Source: JAYPWI01 sp964629575
GTDB taxonomy: Bacteria; Actinomycetota; Acidimicrobiia; Acidimicrobiales; Poriferisodalaceae
DNA: 64,000 nt
Direction: 5' to 3'
Assembly (NCBI GenBank): GCA_964629575.1
Contig: CAZVUM010000005.1
Coordinates: 52,728-116,727 of the forward strand
The notes beneath the pieces were generated by a model, which saw only the letters and a program-made list of their open reading frames with translations, searched no databases and had not been told where the DNA came from. The position numbers and the translations under genes are program-made. Of this stretch, positions 8,930-18,446 are shown piece after piece; position 1 is the stretch's first letter, and each line of letters starts with the position of its first letter.

Positions 8930-9178
8930 GCCAGGCCGCATCGCTCCGTCATGGACTGCAGGAGGGACCACCCGAACCCGGGAATCTCGTCCACAGCGCG
9001 ACGGAGCGACTCCCGGTTCAAGACCAGCATCTCCACGGGCGTCTGGGCCGTCACACTCGCATTGCGCGACTCTTTGCTCAAGCCGCACCGCCGCGGCCAG
9101 GTCGCTGAGCTGTCGACGAGAGCATCCACTGAGCAGGGGAACCCGCTGCAGTTGGTCGATCCGTTGGTGCTTGAGCAT
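8930..9178 (-). pseudogene. Broken cyclic-nucleotide-binding (Crp-like) domain gene
   Basis: The ATG at 9178 opens a typical cNMP-binding N-terminus (IDQLQRVPLLSGCSRRQLSDLA), but from about 9075 the match shifts to another reading frame, which continues with the family's C-terminal part (RNASVTAQTPVEMLVLNRESL, then IPGFGWSLLQSMTER). The middle of the domain, including the phosphate-binding cassette, is missing. An internal deletion of roughly 55-65 codons with a frameshift explains this. No intact product is possible, so it is a decayed gene lying just after the giant kinase gene on the same strand. Confidence 0.7.
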
Positions 9179-9222
9179 GGTGCGAGCTCCTCAGTCGCGA
9201 GTACCGGGGTCGGGAGGGTCGA

Positions 9223-12200
9223 TCAACACGCCGGGTCGTACGGATCGGATCCAATGAACTGGTCCCACTCGTCTCGGGTGAGGGAGCGCCCGGCCGCTCG
9301 GCACGCGATGTCAAACCACGAGTCCGGCTCGAGGTTCCAAGCGATGAGGTGCTCTTTGGTCGCGGCGACAACCTGGCGTCCGTCTGGAGAGGGGTTCATG
9401 TTCATGAGCGTGTCGAGATCGTTGGGGAAGATGCCGCCGATGAAGGTGCGTTGAGCGACATCGAAGAGCTGCGCGCCGCGTGAGTTGGCGAAGACGATGT
9501 AGGAGTCGTCCTCGCTGAACCGCATCCCGTGAGAGCCAAAGACCGGCGATGGACCGGGGGGACCACCGACCACGGGACCACTGGCGTCGGCCCAGGTCTC
9601 TGTGTCGAACAGTGTGATGCGGCCGTCGGCATCGCCCACGGCGAGGAGATCCCCCGCTCTACTCATGCCCACAGTCGCGAAGCCGGGTTCGCCCTCCGCG
9701 GGGGACAGCAACGCTCGAAACTCCCACGATCTCGTGTCCCAAACGCCTGCGACCCCGCCGCTCCCGACGAGCAGTGAACCGTCCCATGAGAAGCGCACTT
9801 CGTTCGCTCCGCGTCCCAGGCCGGCCGCCGCCTGGGCGTCGGCGAGCTCATGAAGTGAGGCGATCCGCTCGCCGGACCCGACGTCGTACACGAGGATCGG
9901 ACCTGAAGGGGAGGCCAGCGCAGCGAGGTCGCGGTCCGGGCTGATCGCCACCGAGAGCCAGCCACCGACGACAGGTGGACCGAGCGGCTCGAGGCTCTCC
10001 TCATCCCAGAACCTGGATCGACTCCCGGCCCAGGAGAACGTCATCAGCCCGCCGTTGGGCGTGAACGTGGCCATCACGGGCGGCGCCGGTTTCTGTTCGA
10101 ACTGTCGGCCCAAGTTCGCACCGGTCACCGTGTCCCAGATGGTGAAGTCCTGGAGTGGCCACCTCAGCGCGATCATCCTGGTCCCGGTGGAGTCGATGAA
10201 CCCGCCGTTGGCGTCGCCGCGGGGCACGGCACGACCGAGGAGCTGGGTGCCATCGGTCGAGAAAAGCGAGATGGCACGTTCGGAAGCGAGCGCGATCAAT
10301 CCCCCCTGGCTCGCTGCAGCTGTCGCTTGCCCATCGCCGGAGTCCAGGGTGCGCACGACCTCGGCCGTTTCGACATCGAAGACCTCACTGCCCTGGATGA
10401 CCCGTGTGCTGTCGATGACCGCCAAGGCGGAGGCGAGGCGAGCAGGTACATCGTGGGTGACCCCCAAGGTCGTGGTGTCGAACACCATCAACGAACCCAG
10501 CGAGGCGACCACACGTTCGTCGTCCAGCCACCGGACGTCGAAGAAGTCGCCGAAATCGTCGCCGGGGTCGGCCGCGACGAGCGGGCTCGGGTGGACCAGC
10601 TCGGCGGTCTCCACATCCCAGATCAACAACCGGGCACCGGAGTGAAGAACCGCGACCTGCCGGCCATCCGGCGAGACATCGATGTGGGTCACTGGCCGCG
10701 GCGTCCTGCCAAGTTGCCGACGGTCCCGCCACGAGGGGCCGCTCCAAACCTCGACCCGTCCGTCGCTGTGACCGACCACCAGCGAGTCACGCCCGGGTGC
10801 GGCACCAACCGCGGTGACGTCAGCTGTGCTGTCGAACCTCGCAACCGGCGCGCCGGCCGCAATGGCGATCTGCACCAGATCGCCATCACCCGTCGTGAAC
10901 ACGCTGTCCGTGGTCACCTCGAGGTCGGAGCCGAGGCCGACCTCGTAGCTGTCCACGAGGTCGCGGGTAGATGGCTCCCAGACCTCGACCCGGGTTCGTG
11001 ACCGAGCGATGAGGCGGCCCTCCGAGAAGTGGAGTCCGTTCGTCGAGTAGCCCCCCTCCCCAACGAGGTGACCGAGTAAACAGTCGGTGCGTGTCAGCAC
11101 TCGCTGCAGGGTGCCGAGCGACTCGTGATCGTCGTCGCGAGCGTGGGCTTCGGCCGCGAGCAGCATGCCGAGATCCGGATCATCGCCCGATTGAGCCAGG
11201 CGCGCTGCCTCTGCCCGTAACTCACCGAGTCCGGCGCGACGTGCCTCCTCGTCGGCGCGACGTCGCTGAGTCTCTGCGATGAGTCCCGCCGCGATCGCGG
11301 CGACGAGGGCCACGGCTATGGACCCCAATAGGGTGCCTAGACGTCGTCTGCCCCGCCGCTCCCGCTCCTCCTCGGCAGCCCTCCGAGCCGCACTCTCGGC
11401 AAGGAACTCCTGCTCGAGCGGGTTCAGGGTGTCCTTTTGACGGCTGGACCACTCGACTGCCGCGTCGAGCGGCCCGCCGCGATACAGCTCGCCGACGTCC
11501 CGGCCTCCCGCTTCCCACGTTTCGGCCGAATCGTGTAGCCGGCGGAGCACCCGTATTCCGTCCCGATCCTCATCGAGCCAGGTCCTGAAACGCGGCCACT
11601 CTCGGATGAGAGCTTCGTGGGCAACCTCGATGGTCGGTTCTCTCGTGACAGGGTCACGATCGAACGAGAGCAGTCGAGCGGTCCCGTAGAGGGAGATGAC
11701 GCCGTCGGGGATTCGCTGCAGTTCTGAGCGAAGCACACGGCGTCTCGTGTCCTCTGCCCCTTCGCCGAGGTTCACGAGACGCGAGAAGAGCCGTCGGATG
11801 GCGTTCTGCTCGTCGGGTTCGGCACGGTGGTACAGCTCCTCGGCGCGGGTGGCGAGCGAGCCGCTCACGCCGCCGATGTCGCCGTATGCGTCGAGGGTCA
11901 GAAGGCCTGACACGCGCCGCTCGTAGAGCTCGGTGAGCGCGTACTGGAGCATGGGGAGGGCGCCTGGCTGGTCCGCGACGTCGGCGACGATCCTCGAGAC
12001 GAGTCCCGGCTCGAACTCCGCTCCGGCACGACGCGCTGGCTCGACAATGGCGGCCTCGAGCTCGTCCGGGGCGAGTGGGGTCACGATCACCGTGCCATCT
12101 CGGACCAGTGATGCGATCTCCTGGTAGCGGAGCGGTCGGTCGTAGAAGTCGGCTCGGATCGTGGTGATCACGCGCAACCTCGAACGGTCGTCGGTGACAG

Positions 12201-14280
12201 CCGCCCTGAGTCCGGCCAAGAAGCGTCGCTGCTCCTCGACGTCCTCGCAGAGGGTGAAGAGCTCCTCGAACTGGTCGATCACGAGGAGAAGCTCGACTCC
12301 GTCGTCGGGAAGTATGCGTCGCACCGCTCGGGCGATCCCGCGCTCGTCGTCTGAGAGCTGCTGCACCAGGCTGGCGGGCGGGTTGACGGCGACGCGGAGG
12401 AGTGCCGTTTCGAGTTCCTCGAACGGGTGCTTGCCCGGCAGCATCGAGGTGACGAACCACCTCTCCGATGTCGGGATCGCTCCCGCTCGAAGCGCTGGGA
12501 GCAGCCCCGCCCGCGCCACACTGGACTTTCCGCTCCCTGAGGGTCCGACAACGGTCACGATCCTCGTGCTGTCCAAGCGCTCGGTCAGCTGATCCACGAG
12601 CCGATCGCGGCCGAAGAACTCGGCGGTGTCAGCCTCATCGAACGCAGCGAGGGCCTTGTACGGGTTCGAGCCACTACCGATGACGGTCGCGGTGCCGACA
12701 CGGTTCGGGGTCTTGGGGGTTGGCCCACCTCGGAGAGCGATGAAGTCCTCGACGAATGCGTGGACGTCGCTGTACCGCTCGCTTGGGCCTTTTGCGGTCG
12801 CGCGTTGGACGACATCGTCGATGCCGGGCGGCAGATCTGGTCGCTGGGTGCCGATGAGCGGTATGGCGTCATAGAGCTGATGCTCGAGGAGATCGGCCTG
12901 TGCGCGGGCGTCGGGGAAGGGAAGCCTGCCCGTCAGCGTCTCGTAGACGACGATGCCGAGGCCATGGATGTCTGCGGCAGGCCCGACGCGCTGTCGCAGG
13001 AGCTGCTCTGGAGACGCATACGCGGGCGACCCGGCGGACAGCGCGGAATCCGGATCATCGAGCTCCGCCGCCCCGAGCGCGATGCCGAAGTCTGTGAGGT
13101 AACTGTTGCCATCGTCGTCGAGGAGGATGTTCTCCGGCTTCACATCACGGTGAACTACTCCGGCTCGGTGCGCGGCGGTCAGCGCTGATCCAACCTGTTC
13201 GACCAGGCGCGACGTGCGGTCCAGCGACCACGGGCCATCGAGGAGGGCCGACGCCAGGCTCCCTCCCCGCAACGCCCGAAAGACGAGGTAGGCGGAGTCT
13301 GGTTCCCGCCAATAGTCATAGAGCGGGACGATGAATGGGTGTTCGAGACGTGCGACCAGATGGGCCTCGGCTTCGAACCGGCGGATGAATTCGGGTCGGT
13401 TCGCGAGTTCGGCCCTGATCTGTTTGATGGCGACCTCCCGTCCGAGTGATGGCTGAACTCCCCTCCAGACCACGCTGAAGGCACCCTCGCCCAGCCGATC
13501 CGAGACCCGATAGCCCCGGAAACGCCGTGCCGCGTCGGTCTTCTTGAGGCGCGCATCATTGGCTGCAATCCCTCTTTCCAGGTCCGTGAGCTCTGAGGAG
13601 GGCTCGAGACCGGCTTCGGCCAACTCCGCTCGGTGGACCTGGAACCTTCGAAGTGCCTCTGCCTGTCGGCCTGCTCGGTACAGCGCGAGCATCAACTGGC
13701 CGCACAGCCGGTCTCGAAGAGGGTTGTCCCGAACGAGTTGTTCGAGACCGGGCACCGCATCGAGGTACATACCGCAGTCGAGCGCCGCGTCGTAGCGGTC
13801 CTCCCAAGCGTTCAGGCGGAGCTCTTCGAGTCGAACCGCCTCTGTGAGGGCCCACTGCTCGTCGGAAAATTCGGCGAGTGCCGGGCCGCTCCACTGCGCG
13901 AGCGCCTCGTCGAGCCGCTGTACGCGGACGGCGGGATCCTCCGATCTTGCTTGAGCGACGGCCTCGTCGAAAACGCGACTGTCGAGCCCATCCGCTTCGC
14001 CCAGCTGAAGCAAATATCCGGGAGCCTGGGTCTGGATCAGTGAACCCGTCTCGTCGCCGAGCCCCTGCCGGAGCCGTGCCACGTAGGTACGTACCGCATT
14101 GGGGCCATTGTTTCGACGACCGTCCGGCCACAGAGACTCGGCGATGAAGTCTGCGGGCACGACGGTGCCTTCGTTCACAGCCAAGATGGCCAGGAGTCGG
14201 CGCAGCTGAGGGCCGAGCGCCGCCGCCTGACCATCGATCCTGGCGGCCACGGGTCCGAGAATCCGCACCTGAACACCCAT
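9223..14280 (-). CDS. Giant SARP / Ser-Thr kinase / nSTAND1 NTPase / WD40 regulator
   Basis: A single 1685-aa protein with five modules. Residues ~1-95 form an OmpR-type winged helix (VQVRILGPVAARIDG, VRTYVARLRQGLG) and ~100-250 a bacterial transcriptional activation (BTAD) helical domain, together a SARP head. A eukaryotic-type kinase follows (~255-520) with VAIK lysine, HRDVKPEN at ~377 and DFG. Next is a STAND NTPase (Walker A GPSGSGKSS at ~579, Walker B LLLVIDQFEELF, and VAHEALIREWPRF). A hydrophobic segment (~985-1005) looks like a membrane helix, and the C-terminal ~600 residues form WD40-like repeats. It is probably a membrane-tethered sensor. The ATG at 14280 fits SARP starts best; upstream in-frame ATGs exist. 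It is monocistronic. Confidence 0.92.
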   Translation of the reverse strand: MGVQVRILGPVAARIDGQAAALGPQLRRLLAILAVNEGTVVPADFIAESLWPDGRRNNGPNAVRTYVARLRQGLGDETGSLIQTQAPGYLLQLGEADGLDSRVFDEAVAQARSEDPAVRVQRLDEALAQWSGPALAEFSDEQWALTEAVRLEELRLNAWEDRYDAALDCGMYLDAVPGLEQLVRDNPLRDRLCGQLMLALYRAGRQAEALRRFQVHRAELAEAGLEPSSELTDLERGIAANDARLKKTDAARRFRGYRVSDRLGEGAFSVVWRGVQPSLGREVAIKQIRAELANRPEFIRRFEAEAHLVARLEHPFIVPLYDYWREPDSAYLVFRALRGGSLASALLDGPWSLDRTSRLVEQVGSALTAAHRAGVVHRDVKPENILLDDDGNSYLTDFGIALGAAELDDPDSALSAGSPAYASPEQLLRQRVGPAADIHGLGIVVYETLTGRLPFPDARAQADLLEHQLYDAIPLIGTQRPDLPPGIDDVVQRATAKGPSERYSDVHAFVEDFIALRGGPTPKTPNRVGTATVIGSGSNPYKALAAFDEADTAEFFGRDRLVDQLTERLDSTRIVTVVGPSGSGKSSVARAGLLPALRAGAIPTSERWFVTSMLPGKHPFEELETALLRVAVNPPASLVQQLSDDERGIARAVRRILPDDGVELLLVIDQFEELFTLCEDVEEQRRFLAGLRAAVTDDRSRLRVITTIRADFYDRPLRYQEIASLVRDGTVIVTPLAPDELEAAIVEPARRAGAEFEPGLVSRIVADVADQPGALPMLQYALTELYERRVSGLLTLDAYGDIGGVSGSLATRAEELYHRAEPDEQNAIRRLFSRLVNLGEGAEDTRRRVLRSELQRIPDGVISLYGTARLLSFDRDPVTREPTIEVAHEALIREWPRFRTWLDEDRDGIRVLRRLHDSAETWEAGGRDVGELYRGGPLDAAVEWSSRQKDTLNPLEQEFLAESAARRAAEEERERRGRRRLGTLLGSIAVALVAAIAAGLIAETQRRRADEEARRAGLGELRAEAARLAQSGDDPDLGMLLAAEAHARDDDHESLGTLQRVLTRTDCLLGHLVGEGGYSTNGLHFSEGRLIARSRTRVEVWEPSTRDLVDSYEVGLGSDLEVTTDSVFTTGDGDLVQIAIAAGAPVARFDSTADVTAVGAAPGRDSLVVGHSDGRVEVWSGPSWRDRRQLGRTPRPVTHIDVSPDGRQVAVLHSGARLLIWDVETAELVHPSPLVAADPGDDFGDFFDVRWLDDERVVASLGSLMVFDTTTLGVTHDVPARLASALAVIDSTRVIQGSEVFDVETAEVVRTLDSGDGQATAAASQGGLIALASERAISLFSTDGTQLLGRAVPRGDANGGFIDSTGTRMIALRWPLQDFTIWDTVTGANLGRQFEQKPAPPVMATFTPNGGLMTFSWAGSRSRFWDEESLEPLGPPVVGGWLSVAISPDRDLAALASPSGPILVYDVGSGERIASLHELADAQAAAGLGRGANEVRFSWDGSLLVGSGGVAGVWDTRSWEFRALLSPAEGEPGFATVGMSRAGDLLAVGDADGRITLFDTETWADASGPVVGGPPGPSPVFGSHGMRFSEDDSYIVFANSRGAQLFDVAQRTFIGGIFPNDLDTLMNMNPSPDGRQVVAATKEHLIAWNLEPDSWFDIACRAAGRSLTRDEWDQFIGSDPYDPAC

Positions 14281-14403
14281 CGCGCACATGATGGTCGGAC
14301 GGCGCCACAAACGCGCCACAGCCGAAGGTCAGCCCTCGGCTGTGGCGCGGATGTGGCGTGTCGGCGTGAAAGTGACCTCATTCGATGCGACGAGGAGGTC
14401 GAC

Positions 14404-14997
14404 ATGGGCCACACCCACAACACGAGGCTCGGACTACATCAAGGTCTGTGGCGATTCGCCTTACTCGTGCTGGCGTTCGTCGCTTCTTCGTGTGGCGGCG
14501 ATTCCGAGCCCGGCTCGACCGATCCCCAGCCAACAAGCGCCGAAGCTCGAATGACCGCTGACGGCGTCCTGGAGGCGTACCGCGAGGCCTACAACGCAGC
14601 CGACATCGATGAACTCATGAGCCTTTTCGATGCCGACTCGATAGTCACCAATCATCCTGCTGCGTTGTATCAGGGCGTTGGCTCCGGCAACGGGACGTTG
14701 AGCGGTCTCGTGGAGATCCGCGAGGCGAACGAGCTGGATCGGGGAAACGCTGCTGAGGTGGGCGCCTACGAATTCACCAACGTCAAGATCACCGGCGACA
14801 CCATTACCTGGGATCACACATGGCTGGGCGCCAATGGCGCCGAGTGGTGTGGCGCTGGCCACAGCGCTGTGATGTCTGATGGACGGTTCGTCACATGGAC
14901 CTACGCCGACCCTGCCACCAACGTTCCCTGTTCGCCCGACTGTTCCCCTGGAGACGCATTCCAGGAGCAGGCGCCTGCGGCCTGCAACCGGTCGTGA
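14404..14997 (+). CDS. Lipoprotein with SnoaL/NTF2-like domain
   Basis: A 197-aa exported protein. The ATG is preceded by GAGGAGG at a good distance. A signal peptide (residues ~13-29) ends in a lipobox (FVASSC), so membrane anchoring is expected. The mature part (AYREAYNAADIDELMSLFD) is typical of NTF2-like SnoaL folds, which are used either as small-molecule binders or as enzymes. Four cysteines near the C-terminus could form disulfides. Transcribed divergently from the giant kinase gene, with 123 bp between them. No specific role can be assigned. Confidence 0.75.
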   Translation: MGHTHNTRLGLHQGLWRFALLVLAFVASSCGGDSEPGSTDPQPTSAEARMTADGVLEAYREAYNAADIDELMSLFDADSIVTNHPAALYQGVGSGNGTLSGLVEIREANELDRGNAAEVGAYEFTNVKITGDTITWDHTWLGANGAEWCGAGHSAVMSDGRFVTWTYADPATNVPCSPDCSPGDAFQEQAPAACNRS

Positions 14998-15030
14998 GGG
15001 CGGGGACGCGGCAGGCTTCTCAGTGCTGGA

Positions 15031-15660
15031 TCAGGAGTCGCCCACCGACTCTTGGCGATAGAAGGTGAAGAGTTCTGCCACGCCGATGGCCTTGCTCTCG
15101 ATGTCTGCGATCACGTCGGCTCCCACCTGATCCGGCGCGAGGCCGCTGAACTCATCCAGGGCCAGAACCTTGAAGACGTAGCTGTGGGCGTCTGATCCGA
15201 TGGGCGGGGCTGGCCCGCCGTAGCCGTTCTGGCCGAAGTCGTTGACCGCCTCGACGGCGCCGGGAGGGACGAGCCCTTCGAAGACCGTGCCCGAGACCGG
15301 ATCGATTCCGGCGACGACCCAGTGCACGAAGCCGTCGTTGATGTCGGTCATCACGATCGCGATCTCGACGGCCCCGGCGGGTGGATTGCGCCACTGGAGC
15401 TCGGGAGCCACGTTTGCGCCTCCGGCCGTGTGGCGATGGGGGAGCAGGTCTCCCGGGCGCACAGCAGGGCTGCGGACCGTGAACGTCCCCGGGATCGCGT
15501 CGGCGAACAGGTCGACGGGCACCGTCGTTGTGGGAAGCGGACGCGGGGTGGCGCCGCCGGTTCCGGGCTCGCGAAGGGCTCGACCGTCGTTGCTGCAGGC
15601 CGAGATCAGCGCCGCCACGGCAACGATGAGAAAGGCGCGACGTAGAGGAAGAGGGCTCAA
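15031..15660 (-). CDS. PEBP (YbhB/YbcL) family lipoprotein
   Basis: A 209-aa exported protein with a signal peptide and lipobox (LISAC) near residue 22, a Pro/Thr linker, then a phosphatidylethanolamine-binding-protein fold. Visible family features are VAPELQWRNPPAGAVEIAIVM, HWVVAGIDP and the GYGGPAPPIGSDAHSYVFKV segment that corresponds to the conserved GP.PP..HRY.F ligand-site region. Bacterial PEBPs are mostly of unknown role. It is convergent with the preceding lipoprotein gene and divergent from the transporter pair. Confidence 0.85.
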   Translation of the reverse strand: MSPLPLRRAFLIVAVAALISACSNDGRALREPGTGGATPRPLPTTTVPVDLFADAIPGTFTVRSPAVRPGDLLPHRHTAGGANVAPELQWRNPPAGAVEIAIVMTDINDGFVHWVVAGIDPVSGTVFEGLVPPGAVEAVNDFGQNGYGGPAPPIGSDAHSYVFKVLALDEFSGLAPDQVGADVIADIESKAIGVAELFTFYRQESVGDS

Positions 15661-15702
15661 ACGAACTCAGTGTGACATGCACCGAGGTGACACGCTGGGC
15701 AG

Positions 15703-16998
15703 GTGACGGACCGGGAGTCCAGGCCCAGGCGCCTCCGTACGCGCCCGTCAGGGGGCTCGTCACGCGCGCTCGTCCGGCGTGGTGGGCCCCTTGCTCTTCG
15801 GGGGCTACTGGGTCCCGATACGACCGGCGCGCGCCAGAGCCTCGTTGCCCTGATGGCGTCGAGTGTGACCGCCACGCTCGCCGGCGTTCTTCTGGCGAGC
15901 ATCACTGGCACTCTCGAACGACTTCCCGGTCTGCTGGTGCTCGTGCCGGCAGCCATCGGGATGCGCGGCAACATCTTCGGCGCGCTGGGAAGCCGCCTGT
16001 CGACCACCATTCACGCCGGCACTTTTCGCGTGTCGCGACGTGTCGACAACGTCGTCGGCCAGAACCTCGCCGCGGCCGCCGTCCTCTCGCTCGCCACTGC
16101 GGTTGCTCTTGGCGTGGTCACGAAGGTCCTCGCTCCCGTCTTCGGCCTCGAATCGATCATCAGCCTTGCCGATCTGATCGTGGTGTCGACCGTGGGGGCG
16201 ATCCTCTCCTCGGCGGTCGTGCTCGTCGTGACTCTTGGGCTCGCGGCATCCTCGGCCCGCTACGGGTGGGACCTCGACAACGTCAACGCGCCCCTCGTGT
16301 CAGCGGTCGGAGATGTCGTGACTTTGCCCGCGCTCTTCATCGCGAGCGGACTCGTCAGCGTGCAGATCCTCACGCCGGCGCTGGCCCTCGTGCTGACCGT
16401 GCTGGGGTTGGCCGCGCTCGTGTGGGGCTTGCGTGAGCCTCTCGAGTTGCAGCGACAGATCCTCAGCGAATCGCTGCCCATCCTGTTCGTCACCGGCGGG
16501 GTGCTCGTGTTCGCAGGTGTGGTGATCGAGCACCGGCTGGAGGACTTTGCGTTGTACCGGGCTGTACTCATCCTCGTCCCCGCATGTCTCACTGGCGCCG
16601 GCGCGATCGGGGGGATCCTGTCCGGGCGCCTTGCCAGCAAACTGCACATCGGTGTCATCGAACCGACGATGGTCCCGGGTCGCTCGGCTCGCCGCGACCT
16701 GTCGTTCGGCTTCGTTCTCGCCCTGCCGGTCTTTGTGGCCAACGGGCTTCTCGCCCACGTCGGCGGGTTGATCTTCGATTTCACCAGCCCGGGGCTCCCC
16801 CGGTTGATGGCGATCTCGCTCACCGGAGGGCTGATCGCGACCGTGCTCGCGGGCCTGATCGCCTACTACGGCACCATCATCGCGATCCGGTTGGGCGTCG
16901 ATCCCGATACGTACGGGATTCCGCTGGTGACCAGCACTGTCGACCTCGCCGGCGCTGCGGCGATCGTCGCTGCAATCTCGTGGATCGGACTCACATGA
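15703..16998 (+). CDS. MgtE/SLC41-like divalent cation transporter, membrane part
   Basis: A 431-aa integral membrane protein made of two related halves of about five helices each. Each half begins with the family signature (LVLVPAAIGMRGNIFGALGSRL at ~78-100 and its counterpart LILVPACLTGAGAIGGILSGRL at ~290). Unlike classical MgtE it has no N-terminal or CBS cytosolic domain and is duplicated, as in COG1824-type permeases. The start is a GTG. It is followed 45 bp later by a PhoU-TrkA_C protein, a recurrent partnership for this permease class, so the next gene is probably its regulatory subunit. The ion is probably Mg2+ or another divalent cation, by family only. Confidence 0.85.
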   Translation: MTDRESRPRRLRTRPSGGSSRALVRRGGPLALRGLLGPDTTGARQSLVALMASSVTATLAGVLLASITGTLERLPGLLVLVPAAIGMRGNIFGALGSRLSTTIHAGTFRVSRRVDNVVGQNLAAAAVLSLATAVALGVVTKVLAPVFGLESIISLADLIVVSTVGAILSSAVVLVVTLGLAASSARYGWDLDNVNAPLVSAVGDVVTLPALFIASGLVSVQILTPALALVLTVLGLAALVWGLREPLELQRQILSESLPILFVTGGVLVFAGVVIEHRLEDFALYRAVLILVPACLTGAGAIGGILSGRLASKLHIGVIEPTMVPGRSARRDLSFGFVLALPVFVANGLLAHVGGLIFDFTSPGLPRLMAISLTGGLIATVLAGLIAYYGTIIAIRLGVDPDTYGIPLVTSTVDLAGAAAIVAAISWIGLT

Positions 16999-17043
16999 CC
17001 CGTGCTGGCTCCTTGTTCTGTTCCCTACCCTGTGAAAAACACC

Positions 17044-18267
17044 ATGGATGACAAACCGAGGAATCTGAAGGCCATGCTCGCCGACGCGAAGGACGCGTCG
17101 GAACTCATGGTCGACCTCGCGTACGCCGCGTTGTATTTCGACGACGACGGCATGGCCGAAGCGGTGCTCGACCTCGAAGAGGACATGTCGGACCTGGTCC
17201 ACGAGATGCGCTCCATGGCGATGCTCGCGGCGCGCCACCCGCGCGAGGTCGACGGCATGAGCTCGGTGCTCCAGGTCGTGTCCTCGCTCGAGCAGATCGC
17301 CAACGCGGCGGTCGACATCGCGAACATCGTCCTGCGCAACCTCGGGATACCCCAGGCGCTGGTCGTCGATATGGCCCAAGCAGCCGAGGTGTCCCACCGC
17401 CTCGTGGTGGCAGGCGGGAGTCACTTGGCCAACCGCCCGCTTTCCGACATGGAGCTTCCGATCGTCGTCGGGATGCGGGTGGTGGCGGTCCAGCGCGGGC
17501 GACGCTGGCTCACTGACGTGGGTGGCGAAGACATCGTGGAGCCGGGCGACGTGCTCTTCATGCGGGGCGAACCAGCGGGGATCGTGCGCCTGCGTGAGCT
17601 TGCAGCCGCACCTGTCTGGGTGCCCCCGGCGCCGGACACTTCTGCTGTCGTGACCGACCTCGATCGAGCGGTGGACACGCTCGTCGAGATGAAGAACCTG
17701 TCAGAGACCGCGATCGGCCTGGCCTACTCGGCATTGGTACTCCGCGACCACGCCCTCGCGCGCGAAGTGCGTTCGCTCGAGGAGCGGCTGGGTGAGATGA
17801 AGGCGTCGCTGCAGACCTGGGTGCTGCGCGCCGCTGCGGACAACCTCGACCCCTCCCCATTGCGCGGGTTGCTCCATCTCGCCGAGGCCGCCGACGACAT
17901 CGGCGACCAGGCGCTGCAGATGGTGTCGCTGGTTCTGGACCAGGAGGATGTGCATCCGGTGCTGGCCCTCGCCCTGGGCGACACCGACGACGTGGTGGTG
18001 CAGGTCCCGGTGGGGCCCGCGAGCACGGCGGACAACTCGACGCTCGGTTCGCTCGGCCTGTCGGTGGACCCCGGCTACAACGTCCTGGCGATTCGGCGAG
18101 CCGGGAGCTACCTCTACAACCCCCGTAAGAATGTCAGCTTGAAGGCAGGCGACGAACTCCTCGCCTCCGGCCCAGAGGAAGGACGAGAGCGTCTGGCCGC
18201 CCTCTGCGGCTACCAGATCGAGATCGACGAGGAGACAGGGCAGGTGGAGCTGTCCCCCGTGAGTTGA
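17044..18267 (+). CDS. PhoU-TrkA_C-PhoU-TrkA_C regulatory protein
   Basis: A 407-aa cytosolic protein with an internal duplication. PhoU-like helical bundles (residues ~5-110 and ~205-300) each precede a TrkA_C/RCK-C ligand-binding domain (MELPIVVGMRVVAVQRGRRW near 140; GYNVLAIRRAGSYLYNPRKN near 345). Both TrkA_C copies show the ...P...GDVL/GDEL pattern. This architecture (COG3273) commonly accompanies MgtE-like permeases and is thought to gate them. The ATG at 17044 is taken because the residues before it look non-coding. Its TGA falls inside the palindromic repeat at 18262-18301, so the repeat sits directly on the gene end. Confidence 0.85.
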   Translation: MDDKPRNLKAMLADAKDASELMVDLAYAALYFDDDGMAEAVLDLEEDMSDLVHEMRSMAMLAARHPREVDGMSSVLQVVSSLEQIANAAVDIANIVLRNLGIPQALVVDMAQAAEVSHRLVVAGGSHLANRPLSDMELPIVVGMRVVAVQRGRRWLTDVGGEDIVEPGDVLFMRGEPAGIVRLRELAAAPVWVPPAPDTSAVVTDLDRAVDTLVEMKNLSETAIGLAYSALVLRDHALAREVRSLEERLGEMKASLQTWVLRAAADNLDPSPLRGLLHLAEAADDIGDQALQMVSLVLDQEDVHPVLALALGDTDDVVVQVPVGPASTADNSTLGSLGLSVDPGYNVLAIRRAGSYLYNPRKNVSLKAGDELLASGPEEGRERLAALCGYQIEIDEETGQVELSPVS

Positions 18268-18301
18268 GCAACGTCGGTGCCTGACACCAAGTTGCTCAAC
18301 T
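18262..18301. repeat. Palindromic extragenic element, copy 1
   Basis: Outer arms AGTTGAGCAAC / GTTGCTCAACT and inner arms GGTG / CACC around a CCTGA loop give a long hairpin. The same design appears at 18402-18422 (partial, after the gap) and 41139-41181, so it is a dispersed family. Here it overlaps the stop codon of the PhoU-TrkA_C gene and may act as its terminator. Confidence 0.8.
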
Positions 18302-18401
18302 NNNNNNNNNNNNNNNNNNNNNNNNNNNNNNNNNNNNNNNNNNNNNNNNNNNNNNNNNNNNNNNNNNNNNNNNNNNNNNNNNNNNNNNNNNNNNNNNNNN
18401 N
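18302..18401. other. Assembly gap of 100 N
   Basis: A run of exactly 100 N, the conventional placeholder for a gap of unknown length. Both flanks carry the same palindrome, so assembly probably failed on tandem hairpins. Confidence 0.95.
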
Positions 18402-18422
18402 CTGACACCAAGTTGCTCAACT
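18402..18422. repeat. Palindromic extragenic element, partial copy 2
   Basis: The right half (CTGACACC, then AAGTTGCTCAACT) of the same palindrome as at 18262-18301, directly after the gap. It lies after the 3' end of the lpdA-like gene, which is transcribed toward it. Confidence 0.75.
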
Positions 18423-18446
18423 TTCGGGGTGGGGCTTGCCGGCGGG

